The notes under the pieces were generated by a model. The model did not search any database. It worked only from the letters and a program-made list of their open reading frames with translations, and was not told where the DNA came from. DNA of 64,000 nt from JBAXTE01 sp963556065 (GTDB taxonomy: Bacteria > Bacteroidota > Bacteroidia > Bacteroidales > WCHB1-69): NCBI GenBank assembly GCA_963556065.3, contig CAUVYH020000017.1, positions 303,127 through 367,126 on the forward strand, written 5' to 3'. Positions 1-8,164 of this stretch are shown here, piece after piece (the stretch's first letter is position 1; each line of letters begins with the position of its first letter). A program made the translations under genes and the position numbers.

Positions 1-216
1 AGGAATGAGTATTTTCTATATAAAGATGATGAATATGCTCAAAAACAAATAAATGATTCTCTTGCAAATTTTAAAACGGAAGTTGCAAGTGTAGAACCAT
101 CGGTCAAAATTGTTGACCTGATGCAATTTTGTAAAGCGAAAGAAAAATTCAAAGAAAGAAAGCCGCTAAAATTCAGAAAACAAAAAATTGAAATTCCTTG
201 CTATTATTGTGATTAA
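1..216 (+). CDS. C-terminal end of a hypothetical protein (partial)
   Basis: The frame is open from the first base of the window to a TAA at 214-216, giving the last 71 residues of a protein whose start lies outside. It is rich in Lys and Glu, with a helical, charged stretch (KAKEKFKERKPLKFRKQK) and a Cys-containing end (PCYYCD). No family is recognised. It points toward the convergent gene at 293-1432, and no clear terminator hairpin is seen in the short gap. Confidence 0.5.
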   Translation, partial: RNEYFLYKDDEYAQKQINDSLANFKTEVASVEPSVKIVDLMQFCKAKEKFKERKPLKFRKQKIEIPCYYCD

Positions 217-292
217 GTGGTGTCTAACGAATTAAAGCACAACATATCAATCCTGTGGCTATGTTACATACACTACAAATTCCAATTTTCTT

Positions 293-1432
293 CTAATCCT
301 TAATAATATGAGGCAAAAACCGGCTGAGGTTGTCGGTAATCCGGGTTTTGGTTTCACGGATTCCCATGCCTGCGGGTTCGCAGCCGATCACCCACGAACC
401 GATGACGGGATAATTGTCGAGAAATTGCGGCAACTGAAAATACTCCTGATAGATAAAACCTTCCTCCCCGTAGTCGCCGGCAGATTCTTCGAGCACTCCG
501 CCGTATCTTACAATGGTAACATTGGCTCCCTCGCGCGATAGAATGGGTTTTTTCACATAATCGTTTCCCAGTGGCGAGGCCTCGAAATAGGTTGCCAAAA
601 GATTCGGGTGATCGGGAAAAAGCTGCCATAAAACAGGTAAAATGGCTTTATTGGAGAGGATCATCTTCCAAGCGGGTTCAATCCAAATTGTTTGGTTTAC
701 ATCCTGAAGGATATTTTGGGCAAAATCTTCGTGCGTGAGCCATTCCCAGGGATAAAGCTTGAAAATATTGGTTACGGGATTTTCGGACATATCCACAAAA
801 CACCGGTTCTGGTTGTCCCAGCCCAAATCGTCGATAAATACGAATTCGGTTTCCAGCCCGGCTTGCATCGCGCAGTCGCGCAGGTATTCCACGGTAGTGA
901 GATCTTCCATGGTGTCTTTAACGCAGGCAAAATGGATTTTTCCTTGGTTGAGGTATGGTTTAAGTTCCTTCCAGTAGTCCACCAGTTTTTCGTGGATGGA
1001 ATTAAACTGATCGGCTCCTTTGTGCACATCTTCGAGCCAGTACCATTGCACCACACTGGCTTCGTAGAGGGAGGTAGGCGTGTCGGCATTAAATTCCAAC
1101 ATTTTCGGGGGATTAATCCCGTCGTAAGCAAAATCGAAACGACCATAAATTGAGGGGAGGTCGTTGTTCCACGATTTCTCAATCATTGGAATAAATGCGG
1201 GGTTAATATGAAACCGGTTGTAAAGCTTATGGTCGATCACGTGTTGCACGGCATCGAGGCAACGGTCGAAAAGCTCTGCAGTGGCCTTTTCCAATTCTTC
1301 AATTTGAGATAGTTTAAACTGATAGTATGCCGACTCATCCCAATAAGTGTCTTCAAGGGTGTGAAACCCGAAACCGATTTCTTCTACCCGCTTTTCCCAA
1401 TCGTATCGTGGAGTTGATGTTATTCTTTGCAT
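293..1432 (-). CDS. Glutathionylspermidine synthase-like ATP-grasp protein (YgiC/YjfC type)
   Basis: 379 residues, the usual length of the stand-alone YgiC/YjfC proteins that share the synthetase domain of E. coli Gsp (GSP_synth family). Seen: the N-terminal YDW.KRVEEIGFGFHT region, the LEFNADTPTSLYE block near residues 113-125 that forms part of the active site in this family, and a C-terminal ATP-grasp-like region with EGANVTIV and the GSWVIGCEPAGMGIRE segment. Stand-alone members are thought to be ATP-dependent C-N ligases of unsettled substrate; true glutathionylspermidine synthesis is not established for them. It is the last of three minus-strand genes, and the one before it resembles YgiB, the partner of YgiC in E. 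coli. Confidence 0.85.
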   Translation of the reverse strand: MQRITSTPRYDWEKRVEEIGFGFHTLEDTYWDESAYYQFKLSQIEELEKATAELFDRCLDAVQHVIDHKLYNRFHINPAFIPMIEKSWNNDLPSIYGRFDFAYDGINPPKMLEFNADTPTSLYEASVVQWYWLEDVHKGADQFNSIHEKLVDYWKELKPYLNQGKIHFACVKDTMEDLTTVEYLRDCAMQAGLETEFVFIDDLGWDNQNRCFVDMSENPVTNIFKLYPWEWLTHEDFAQNILQDVNQTIWIEPAWKMILSNKAILPVLWQLFPDHPNLLATYFEASPLGNDYVKKPILSREGANVTIVRYGGVLEESAGDYGEEGFIYQEYFQLPQFLDNYPVIGSWVIGCEPAGMGIRETKTRITDNLSRFLPHIIKD

Positions 1433-1528
1433 TAGATTAGTTTGTAAAGTCTATAAAGTTTGTAAAGGTGAAAGTTCTTACGAGCGAATCGCTGGAGCAT
1501 AAAGTTTGGATACTCAATTGCCAGTTTA

Positions 1529-1633
1529 ACTTGTTCACCCGTTTCACCTGTCCACTTGTTCTACCTGTTTTCCTTGTTTTCCCTGTTCCACTTGTTCACT
1601 TGTTTCACCTGTTCACCTGTTTTCCTCGTTCAT
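1529..1633. repeat. Degenerate pyrimidine-rich tandem repeat
   Basis: About ten imperfect copies of a 9-10 base unit of the form CTTGTTCAC / CTGTTTCAC / CTGTTTTCC follow one another on the plus strand, with very few purines. It lies in the 380-base gap between the YgiC-like and YgiB-like genes, which contains no convincing gene. A short open frame crosses it, but its composition is simply that of the repeat. Similar GGTAAA/GGTACA-type low-complexity DNA (the complementary sense) recurs at 17.96-18.06 kb. Confidence 0.6.
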
Positions 1634-1709
1634 TTCTAAAACTCGCTTCGCATCCTTTTCACGCTTCACGCTTCTTGATTCTTACTTCATAATTCTGTAT
1701 TCTCTTTTC

Positions 1710-1741
1710 ACGTTTCACGGAATATCTTTTCACGTTTTTAT
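1710..1741. repeat. Dispersed intergenic repeat, copy 1
   Basis: The stretch CGTTTCACGGAATATC followed by TTTTCACGTTTTTA is closely matched at 3312-3343 (CGTTTCACGAATAATC then TTTTCACGTTCTTA). Both copies sit in otherwise empty intergenic DNA among CTTCTTACTTCT-type low-complexity sequence. Function unknown. Confidence 0.5.
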
Positions 1742-1812
1742 TCTTCTCTTAACTCCGTCTTCGGCTACGCTCAGTCTTCGTTCTTCTTTTTACTTTTCAC
1801 AGAATCTCCCGA

Positions 1813-2112
1813 TTATCCTCCTACGCGAGTGCTTCCGCCAAATCCGCCGCGAGAGATTCTAGGTGTAGCCTTACTCGAAAATTGACGGGACTCATAGCCG
1901 CCATGGGTATATCTGTTCATCCCCGACATAAACCCGAAAGGGATTAAATGGTAATAGCCGAAACCGTGACTTGTAGTGTATTTGCTCGTGGAATCCCCAC
2001 GGATGTGCATTCGGCGTTGCGACGATGATGATTCCCAACCGTCGTTTTTGCTGCTACATGCCGAAACCAATCCTGCAACAAACAGTAGTTCTATGATTTT
2101 TGTTTTTTTCAT
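1813..2112 (-). CDS. Small lipoprotein resembling a minimal YgiB (DUF1190)
   Basis: 99 residues. Residues 1-19 form a lipoprotein signal (LVSAC, lipid Cys at 19), so the mature protein is about 80 residues. The tail has FSSK followed by ISRGGFGGSTRVGG. E. coli YgiB is a lipoprotein with the same order of features (an FSSK segment, then TRGGFG near the C-terminus), and its gene lies directly upstream of ygiC, as here. This copy lacks most of the YgiB middle region (YgiB is more than 200 residues). The assignment rests on tail motif plus synteny and is an inference; it could be an unrelated Gly/Arg-rich lipoprotein. Confidence 0.6.
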   Translation of the reverse strand: MKKTKIIELLFVAGLVSACSSKNDGWESSSSQRRMHIRGDSTSKYTTSHGFGYYHLIPFGFMSGMNRYTHGGYESRQFSSKATPRISRGGFGGSTRVGG

Positions 2113-2334
2113 TTCTGTATTTCTGTGATTTTTTATCAGACTTTCAGTAATTTATATTTTGTATTGAAAGAGTTGAAAAAATGATTATGATTGCTTGTTG
2201 TTTTTGATATGTGTTTGTATAAAGAAAACTTCAAGTTTGAGGCTTGTGAAGAACTTAAAAGAGTGAGTTTACTGAAGTAAATGAGCTGTTTTAAGTTCAA
2301 GCATAACGAAGAAATTGAAGTTTTCTTGCAAACA

Positions 2335-2655
2335 CTATTTAACGGTGATAAAAAACTCATACTCCTTGGGCATCGTCACGTTTTTGCTGTTGCCGTTATC
2401 GTCCTCAATGGTCTCCGACTTCATGCCCGGAAACGGCAGCGTATCGGTAGTCACTATCGATTTCAACATTGCTCCCCGAAGATAGATATTTTTCTTGGTG
2501 GTTAGCAATACTGCGGTATCCGACAGGTTTTTAGTGTCGAAAGAAATTTCAATCGACTGCTCTTTGGTGAGTTCGGTTACCGGCTTATCGTCGGAGCAAC
2601 TCACGATTAAAACCGAAAAGACAAAAAGGCTGGATAAAAGGATAAATCGGCTCAT
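2335..2655 (-). CDS. Hypothetical lipoprotein
   Basis: 106 residues with a clear lipobox (LIVSC, Cys at 20) followed by SDDK; the Asp residues after the Cys could influence sorting. The remainder is a small beta-rich domain, with no motif I recognise. It is the first gene of the minus-strand group 2655-293, with a TAnnTTTG box about 85 bases upstream of its start. Probably envelope-located; function unknown. Confidence 0.65.
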   Translation of the reverse strand: MSRFILLSSLFVFSVLIVSCSDDKPVTELTKEQSIEISFDTKNLSDTAVLLTTKKNIYLRGAMLKSIVTTDTLPFPGMKSETIEDDNGNSKNVTMPKEYEFFITVK

Positions 2656-3059
2656 TTTTATTTTTTTATTTGAATTTTTTAATGGATACTTTTCTCGGTT
2701 TAATCAAAATCAGCGAAAAATTTTGATCTTTTCCCGACATCAAAGATAAAATTAATTTTATTTGTGTGCTAGAAACTACCTGAATTTTGAATAAAATTCT
2801 TTGTTCGGAATATGTTATCTTACACGGAATAACCATACACGATTAAGACTCTAATGTTTTAAACAGCCCACTTGACGGCGGATAAACAGGGTAATGCAAT
2901 GTGGGCAATTCGTGTGATTTTGCCCGTGTGTTTGGTTGAGGCGAATTTTCTTTTAGCTTCGTATTGCTGTAATCACGATTTTCAATACATTTGTTCCATG
3001 CTATATGAATGCATGCCGTGATGTGAAGTTCACTTTTGGATTATTAAAAACGAAAAGAA
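2656..3059. other. 404-base intergenic region without a visible gene
   Basis: Apart from the minus-strand promoter box at 2741-2748 I see no open frame with plausible codon use, no strong hairpin and no RNA gene. It separates the minus-strand lipoprotein from the plus-strand zinc-ribbon ORF. Confidence 0.4.
2741..2748 (-). promoter_or_regulatory. Bacteroidetes -7 box upstream of the lipoprotein/YgiB-like/YgiC-like group
   Basis: On the minus strand the sequence reads TATCTTTG, a perfect match to the Bacteroidetes -7 consensus TAnnTTTG. It lies about 85 bases before the start at 2655. No good -33 TTTG is visible at the usual spacing, so this is a motif match only. Confidence 0.45.
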
Positions 3060-3230
3060 ATGGATATTAATGATTTTGGAATAAACATAAAAAAAGTGAA
3101 ATGTCCGGATTGCGGACAGGAACAGCCTCTGTTAAGAAAGCCAAAGGGCATCAGGGAGGCTCTTTTGGGAGGATGGACTTGTGAAAAATGCGGCTGCAAA
3201 ATGAATAAATTCGGAAAAAAAAGACATTAA
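3060..3230 (+). CDS. Small zinc-ribbon protein
   Basis: A 56-residue frame from ATG 3060 to TAA 3228-3230. Two Cys pairs are visible: CPDCG at residues 15-19 and CEKCGC at 41-46, separated by about 22 residues, the usual layout of a zinc ribbon (knuckles CPxCG and CxxCG). The flanks are strongly basic (KFGKKRH at the end), consistent with binding nucleic acid or protein. It resembles small Bacteroidetes zinc-ribbon proteins of unknown role. No Shine-Dalgarno sequence is seen. Confidence 0.6.
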   Translation: MDINDFGINIKKVKCPDCGQEQPLLRKPKGIREALLGGWTCEKCGCKMNKFGKKRH

Positions 3231-3311
3231 AATTCGGGATGCTCAACTCATAATTCATAACTCACTATTCATAAATTCTTGCTTCTTCATTCTTACTTCT
3301 TTTTTTTCGGG

Positions 3312-3343
3312 ACGTTTCACGAATAATCTTTTCACGTTCTTAC
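3312..3343. repeat. Dispersed intergenic repeat, copy 2
   Basis: Second copy of the CGTTTCACG...TTTTCACGTT element found at 1710-1741. It lies in the gap before miaB, next to a CTTCTTACTTCT-type low-complexity tract. Confidence 0.5.
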
Positions 3344-3364
3344 TTCTAACTTCTCCCTTTTTCG

Positions 3365-3372
3365 TACTTTTG
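3365..3372 (+). promoter_or_regulatory. Bacteroidetes -7 promoter box for miaB-tatD-ansA
   Basis: TACTTTTG matches the TAnnTTTG consensus exactly and lies 18 bases before the ATG at 3391, so the leader would be very short. It overlaps the in-frame TTG at 3370, which argues against that codon being the start of miaB. Confidence 0.6.
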
Positions 3373-3390
3373 CACAAAATTTCAAGGATA

Positions 3391-4716
3391 ATGACAGAAA
3401 AAAAGAAGCTGTACATCGAAACTTACGGGTGTCAGATGAATTTTAGCGACAGTGAAATTGTGGCATCCGTTTTGGCCGACACATACAGTACCACTACGGA
3501 AATAGAAAAGGCCGATCTTGTTTTTATCAATACCTGCTCTATTCGCGACAATGCCGAGGACCGGATTTGGAAACGATTGGTTCAGTTGGGGTACATGAAA
3601 AGAAAACGTAAAGATTTAAAAATCGGGATTCTTGGATGTATGGCGGAACGATTAAAAGATAAGTTGCTCCAACAAGGGACGGCAGTTGATCTGGTGGTTG
3701 GCCCCGATGCGTATCGTTCGTTGCCCGATTTGCTTAAAGAAGTGGGCTCAGGGCATCATGCCATCAATGTTATTTTATCCGAAGAAGAGACCTACGCCGA
3801 AATTAGCCCGGTGCGTTACGACAGCAACGGAGTATCGGCGTTCATTTCGATTATGCGCGGTTGCCAGAATTTTTGCTCATATTGCGTGGTGCCATATACC
3901 CGGGGTAAAGAGCGTAGCCGCGATCCGCAAACGATAGTTAACGAAGCTGCCGAGCTTTTCAACGCAGGGTATCGTGAAGTTACACTTTTAGGTCAAAACG
4001 TAAACTCTTATCGCTGGTGCGAAAAAGATGCACAAGTCGATTTTCCGAAACTAATCGAGAAAGTGGCACTCATAAATCCTCAGTTGCGAGTTCGATTTGC
4101 CACTTCACACCCCAAAGATTTATCGGACGATTTACTATGGGTTATTGCCAAGTACAACAATATATGCAAAAGTATTCACTTGCCGGTACAATCGGGAAGT
4201 AGCCGAATGCTGGCTAAAATGAACCGGAAATATACGCGCGAGTGGTATCTCGATCGGATTGCCGCCATTAAAAAAACAGTGCCCGATGCTTCCATTTCCA
4301 CGGATATAATTGCAGGATTCTGTTCCGAGACGGAAGAAGATCATCAGGATACGTTATCGTTGATGGAGTATGTAAACTATGACTTTGCCTACATGTTTAA
4401 ATATTCCGAACGTCCTGATACCGCTGCGGCAAAGCGTTATCCCGATGATGTTTCGGAGGTGGAGAAAAGTCGTCGGCTACAGGAAATTATCGATTTACAG
4501 TCGAAGTTATCATTGAGCCGAAACAAGCTTGATGTGGGAAAAACCTTTGAAGTGCTGGTAGAAGGATTTTCAAAACGGTCCGAAGAACATTTGTCCGGGC
4601 GTACATCACAAGGCAAAGTCGTTGTTTTTCCTAAAGAAAATGCAAAAATCGGCGATTATGTAAATGTTACTGTTTATGATTGCACCGGTGGAACCTTAAA
4701 AGGAAAAATCGTATGA
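3391..4716 (+). CDS. miaB: tRNA-2-methylthio-N6-dimethylallyladenosine synthase MiaB
   Basis: Radical-SAM methylthiotransferase that adds the methylthio group to i6A37 in tRNAs reading UNN codons. From the ATG at 3391 it has 441 residues, a normal length. Seen in order: the N-terminal UPF0004 domain with its three cluster cysteines (YGCQMN, NTCSIR, GCMAER), the radical-SAM motif CQNFCSYC (C-x3-C-x2-C), LLGQNVNSY, and a C-terminal TRAM domain. An upstream in-frame TTG (3370) lies inside the promoter box and was rejected. Its TGA overlaps the tatD ATG (ATGA at 4713-4716), which suggests translational coupling. Confidence 0.97.
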   Translation: MTEKKKLYIETYGCQMNFSDSEIVASVLADTYSTTTEIEKADLVFINTCSIRDNAEDRIWKRLVQLGYMKRKRKDLKIGILGCMAERLKDKLLQQGTAVDLVVGPDAYRSLPDLLKEVGSGHHAINVILSEEETYAEISPVRYDSNGVSAFISIMRGCQNFCSYCVVPYTRGKERSRDPQTIVNEAAELFNAGYREVTLLGQNVNSYRWCEKDAQVDFPKLIEKVALINPQLRVRFATSHPKDLSDDLLWVIAKYNNICKSIHLPVQSGSSRMLAKMNRKYTREWYLDRIAAIKKTVPDASISTDIIAGFCSETEEDHQDTLSLMEYVNYDFAYMFKYSERPDTAAAKRYPDDVSEVEKSRRLQEIIDLQSKLSLSRNKLDVGKTFEVLVEGFSKRSEEHLSGRTSQGKVVVFPKENAKIGDYVNVTVYDCTGGTLKGKIV

Positions 4717-5495
4717 TTTTCATCGACACGCACACACATTTGTATCTTGAAGAATTTAAGGACGATCGTGCTGAGGTTCTCTCCAAGGCAATCGAAGCCG
4801 GGGTAAAGTACTTATTGCTGCCTAATATCGATGTTGATTCGCTCGCTTTGGTGTTGCAAATGACTAAAGAATATCCCTCAAATTGTTTTCCTATGATTGC
4901 GTTGCATCCCACCGATGTCAAGGAAAACTACAAGCAGCAAATCAAACAGATGGAAGAAGCTTTGTTGCATCACAAATTCATAGCTATCGGCGAAACGGGC
5001 ATCGATTTGTATTGGGATAAAACATTCTTCAAGCAGCAGTGCGAATCGTTGGAAATTCATTGTGAATGGGCATTAAAACATCATTTGCCGTTAGTGGTTC
5101 ATAGCCGCGAATCGCACAAAGAAATTATGGACGTGCTTGCCCTATATAAAGGGAAAGGGCTGACCGGCGTTTTTCATTGTTTTTCGGGCGATTACTCGCA
5201 GGCTAAAGAGGTGCTTGATTTCGGCTTTTATTTAGGCATTGGAGGCACGGTAACCTATAAAAAGTCACTATTGCCGGAGGTAGTAGAAAAGGTTGGATTA
5301 AATTATATTTTACTGGAAACCGATGCTCCATTTTTATCCCCGGTGCCAATGCGGGGAAAGCGAAACGAAAGCAGTAACATTCCCATTATTGCCCAAAAAA
5401 TAGCTACACTTTTAAATGCACCTCTCGAAGCGGTGGCATTAATTACGACACAAAACGCGAATAACTTATTTAAACTGAACATGGATGAATTCTAA
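4713..5495 (+). CDS. tatD: TatD family metal-dependent hydrolase / DNase
   Basis: 260 residues from the ATG at 4713. Family metal-ligand motifs are all visible: DTHTHLY at the N-terminus, ALHP, GETGID, VHSRES, FHCFSG and LETDAPFL. TatD proteins are TIM-barrel amidohydrolase-fold enzymes with 3'-5' exonuclease activity, implicated in DNA repair or RNA turnover. The ATG overlaps the miaB stop, and its own end overlaps the start of the asparaginase gene by 11 bases, so the three genes form one operon. Confidence 0.93.
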   Translation: MIFIDTHTHLYLEEFKDDRAEVLSKAIEAGVKYLLLPNIDVDSLALVLQMTKEYPSNCFPMIALHPTDVKENYKQQIKQMEEALLHHKFIAIGETGIDLYWDKTFFKQQCESLEIHCEWALKHHLPLVVHSRESHKEIMDVLALYKGKGLTGVFHCFSGDYSQAKEVLDFGFYLGIGGTVTYKKSLLPEVVEKVGLNYILLETDAPFLSPVPMRGKRNESSNIPIIAQKIATLLNAPLEAVALITTQNANNLFKLNMDEF

Positions 5496-6531
5496 TCAGA
5501 CACAGCAAACGCGAAACATTCTTGTAATATACACCGGTGGAACCATCGGAATGATTCAGGATCCGGAAACAGGATCGCTGGTGCCGTTTAATTTCGACAA
5601 CGTTTATGAGCATATTCCAATGTTGAAACTTTATAACTGCAATCTGGTATTTAAAAATTTTCTGCCACTGATCGATTCATCGAATGTAAAGCCCGAATTC
5701 TGGGTCGATTTGGTAACATCCATTCAGAAAAATTATGAACTTTACGATGGATTTGTGGTATTGCATGGTTCCGATACGATGGCATATACAGCTTCGGCGT
5801 TAAGTTTTATGCTCGAAAACCTCAACAAACCGGTGGTGCTAACCGGATCGCAGTTGCCGTTAGGCGTTATTCGTACCGACGGACGGGAAAATATCATCAA
5901 TGCCATTGAAGTTGCCGCTGCTTATGAAGAGGATACGCCTCTGATACCCGAAGTGGTAATTTGTTTCGAAAATAAGATTTACCGGGGAAACCGAACGCAT
6001 AAGAAAAATGCCGAAAATTTCGATGCTTTTGTCTCTTCCAATTATCCGGTATTGGCTGAATCCGGAGTTCACATACGCTATAATCGAGAACTAATTATTC
6101 CTCCGAATTTTAAAAAACTAAAAGTCCATACCAATCTGGATAATAATATTGCAATTTTAAAGCTTTTTCCAGGAATAAACCGTAGTGTGGTTTCATCGAT
6201 TTTGGAAATTAAGGGTTTGCGGGCGGTGATTTTAGAAACTTACGGTTCGGGGAATGCACCTACGAACGAATGGTTTATATCGCTGTTGAAATCGGCTATT
6301 GATCGAGGAATAATTATAGTAAACGTTACCCAGTGTAAGGGAGGGGGCACGGTAGAGCTTGGAAAATATGAAACCAGTTTATTGCTGGGAGAGATCGGAG
6401 TTATAGGAGGGTATGATATTACAACGGAGGCCGCGGTGACGAAATTAATGTTTTTGTTGGGAACAGGCAAGCCGAAAAAAGAGATTGAAATGCTTATGCA
6501 GAAACCATTGCGAGGAGAAATAACTGCGTAA
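5485..6531 (+). CDS. ansA: Type I (cytoplasmic) L-asparaginase
   Basis: 348 residues, typical of type I asparaginases. The two catalytic threonine regions are present: YTGGTIGM near residues 16-23 and LHGSDTMAYTASAL around 90-100, followed by LTGSQLP. No signal peptide, so it should act in the cytoplasm, hydrolysing asparagine to aspartate and ammonia. It starts 11 bases inside the end of tatD. An asparaginase suits an organism that ferments amino acids, but the gene also accompanies tatD in many Bacteroidetes. Confidence 0.93.
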   Translation: MNSNQTQQTRNILVIYTGGTIGMIQDPETGSLVPFNFDNVYEHIPMLKLYNCNLVFKNFLPLIDSSNVKPEFWVDLVTSIQKNYELYDGFVVLHGSDTMAYTASALSFMLENLNKPVVLTGSQLPLGVIRTDGRENIINAIEVAAAYEEDTPLIPEVVICFENKIYRGNRTHKKNAENFDAFVSSNYPVLAESGVHIRYNRELIIPPNFKKLKVHTNLDNNIAILKLFPGINRSVVSSILEIKGLRAVILETYGSGNAPTNEWFISLLKSAIDRGIIIVNVTQCKGGGTVELGKYETSLLLGEIGVIGGYDITTEAAVTKLMFLLGTGKPKKEIEMLMQKPLRGEITA

Positions 6532-6640
6532 AAAAATCAAATAAAAAAATTTCTTTCTTTGATAAATAGATTTTTTTTGTAAATTAGCGCTCTGAAATGG
6601 AATTCGTTCTTTGGTAAACCTTAAAGATACTAATTATAAT

Positions 6641-6728
6641 GGAGAGATGGCCGAGTGGTCGAAGGCGCGCGCCTGGAAAGTGCGTAAGCTCCAAAAGGGC
6701 TTCATGGGTTCGAATCCCATTTTCTCCG
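6641..6728 (+). tRNA. tRNA-Ser (anticodon GGA)
   Basis: A complete class II tRNA. The acceptor stem pairs GGAGAGA (6641-6647) with TTTCTCC (6721-6727), with one G-U, followed by discriminator G. The anticodon loop CTGGAAA (6673-6679) gives anticodon GGA at 6675-6677, serine. There is a long variable arm (AAGCTC...GGCTT), and the T arm is ATGGG-TTCGAAT-CCCAT. The 3' CCA is not encoded (GCA follows), so it must be added after transcription. Confidence 0.97.
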
Positions 6729-6821
6729 CATATATTCATGATGTTGAATAATAAACAGAATGATTTTCAGTTATAACATAAATAGTAAAAACAAAAACAA
6801 TTAAAATTAATAAGCAGACTT

Positions 6822-7670
6822 ATGAAAAAATTATTTGCTTTATTTACCGTTGCTGCAATGCTCACAATGAGTGTTTCGAACGTAATAGCACAAGATGCTA
6901 AAAAAGATAACAAAGCAGTTGCAAAAACTGAGGTTAAGAAAGATGCAAAAGCAGACACAACAAAAGCTGTTGCAAAAGACTCAAATGCATTAGCTGAAAA
7001 ACCGGTTGCAAAAGACACAACTGTGGCAGCAGCTCAGGAACGTTCTTTTCACCAAGTTTTAAAAGATAAATTTATTGAAGGAGGTGCCGGCTGGATGGCT
7101 CCTATTCTAATAGTTATGATTCTTGGTTTGGCATTAGTTGTTGAACGTATTATTTATTTGAACATGGCTTCAACAAATTCAAAAAAATTACTTACTAAAA
7201 TTGAAACTTCATTGGCCGAAGGTGGCGTAGATGCTGCTAAAGAAGTTTGCCGCAACACTCGTGGCCCATTGGCAAGTGTATTTTATCAGGGACTTGATCG
7301 TACCGAAGAAGGAATTGATATTGTTGAAAAATCTGTAGTTTCTTATGGTAGTGTTCAAATGGGACGTTTGGAATCAAATTTGGGCTGGATAGGTCTTTGT
7401 ATTGCACTTGCTCCTATGTTGGGATTCTTGGGAACAGTTGTTGGGATGGTTCAGGCTTTTGACGATATTGAAAAAGCAGGGGATATTTCTCCGACCGTTG
7501 TTGCCGGTGGTATGAAAGTAGCTCTTTTAACAACCGTATTCGGTTTGATTACAGCACTTATTCTTCAGGTATTTTACAGCTATCTAGTAACTAAAATTGA
7601 CTCTATCGTAAATCAAATGGAAGACGCAACTATTTCATTTATGGATATCGTTGTTAAATTTAAACGCTAA
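6822..7670 (+). CDS. exbB: ExbB/TolQ/MotA family proton-channel protein
   Basis: 282 residues. A signal-like hydrophobic N-terminus (residues 1-24, ending VIAQ) is followed by a low-complexity Lys/Ala/Asp/Thr stretch to about residue 70, a common extension of Bacteroidetes ExbB. Then come the first membrane helix (APILIVMILGLALVVERI), a cytoplasmic helical region, and the paired conserved helices with APMLGFLGTVVGMVQAF and the C-terminal LTTVFGLITALILQVFY. With ExbD it forms the proton-driven motor that energises TonB or Tol. First gene of a four-gene operon (6822-9198). Confidence 0.93.
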   Translation: MKKLFALFTVAAMLTMSVSNVIAQDAKKDNKAVAKTEVKKDAKADTTKAVAKDSNALAEKPVAKDTTVAAAQERSFHQVLKDKFIEGGAGWMAPILIVMILGLALVVERIIYLNMASTNSKKLLTKIETSLAEGGVDAAKEVCRNTRGPLASVFYQGLDRTEEGIDIVEKSVVSYGSVQMGRLESNLGWIGLCIALAPMLGFLGTVVGMVQAFDDIEKAGDISPTVVAGGMKVALLTTVFGLITALILQVFYSYLVTKIDSIVNQMEDATISFMDIVVKFKR

Positions 7671-7730
7671 TTTTGAATTGTTCAAAATTTGACGGGAATT
7701 AAATTTATAATTTAAAATAGAGTTTATACA

Positions 7731-8156
7731 ATGAAAAATAAAATAATCACAATATTGTTGGCAGTAGTTTCGATACTGGCTTCATTGTCAATCGTATATT
7801 TTGCAGCAAAATACGATTCTACAACTAAATACGACACATTCCTGTCTCTTAGTATGTATGCAGTCTATGCTGTAATGGCTTTAGCTTTTGTCTGTCTGAT
7901 AGGATTTGCTATTTGGTCGATAATTGCTAATTTTAGAGATTCAAAAGAATCATTGATTGGTGTAGGTGTTTTGGTTGCAGTATTTCTTGTTTCTTATCTT
8001 GTTTCTTCACCTACAACTTCGGCTATCGAAGTCAAATTTGCAGTTTCTCCCAACCTCTCCAAGCTGATCGGCGGAGGAGCAATTGCTGCGTATATTTTTG
8101 GACTTGGCGCACTCTTAGCGATGTTGTGGTCGAGTATTTCAATCAAATTTAAATAG
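7731..8156 (+). CDS. Hypothetical four-helix membrane protein of the exbB-exbD operon
   Basis: 141 residues with four predicted membrane segments at about 5-26, 42-66, 73-90 and 112-136, and few charged residues. No named family is recognised. A small membrane protein at this position between exbB and the exbD pair is common in Bacteroidetes, which suggests an accessory role in the TonB energising complex; that is inference. It sits 60 bases after exbB and 8 bases before exbD. Confidence 0.75.
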   Translation: MKNKIITILLAVVSILASLSIVYFAAKYDSTTKYDTFLSLSMYAVYAVMALAFVCLIGFAIWSIIANFRDSKESLIGVGVLVAVFLVSYLVSSPTTSAIEVKFAVSPNLSKLIGGGAIAAYIFGLGALLAMLWSSISIKFK

Positions 8157-8164
8157 AAATTATT

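Noticed and set aside
692..1153. Plus-strand open frame opposite the YgiC-like gene
   Set aside because: It is antisense to a well-supported enzyme gene and shows no family features.
2136..2360. Minus-strand 74-residue open frame between the two lipoprotein genes
   Set aside because: Ser/Leu/Asn-rich low-complexity translation that overlaps the end of the lipoprotein gene at 2335, with no recognised motif.
3370..3390. TTG at 3370 as start of miaB
   Set aside because: It overlaps a perfect TAnnTTTG promoter box; the ATG at 3391 gives a normal MiaB N-terminus and length.
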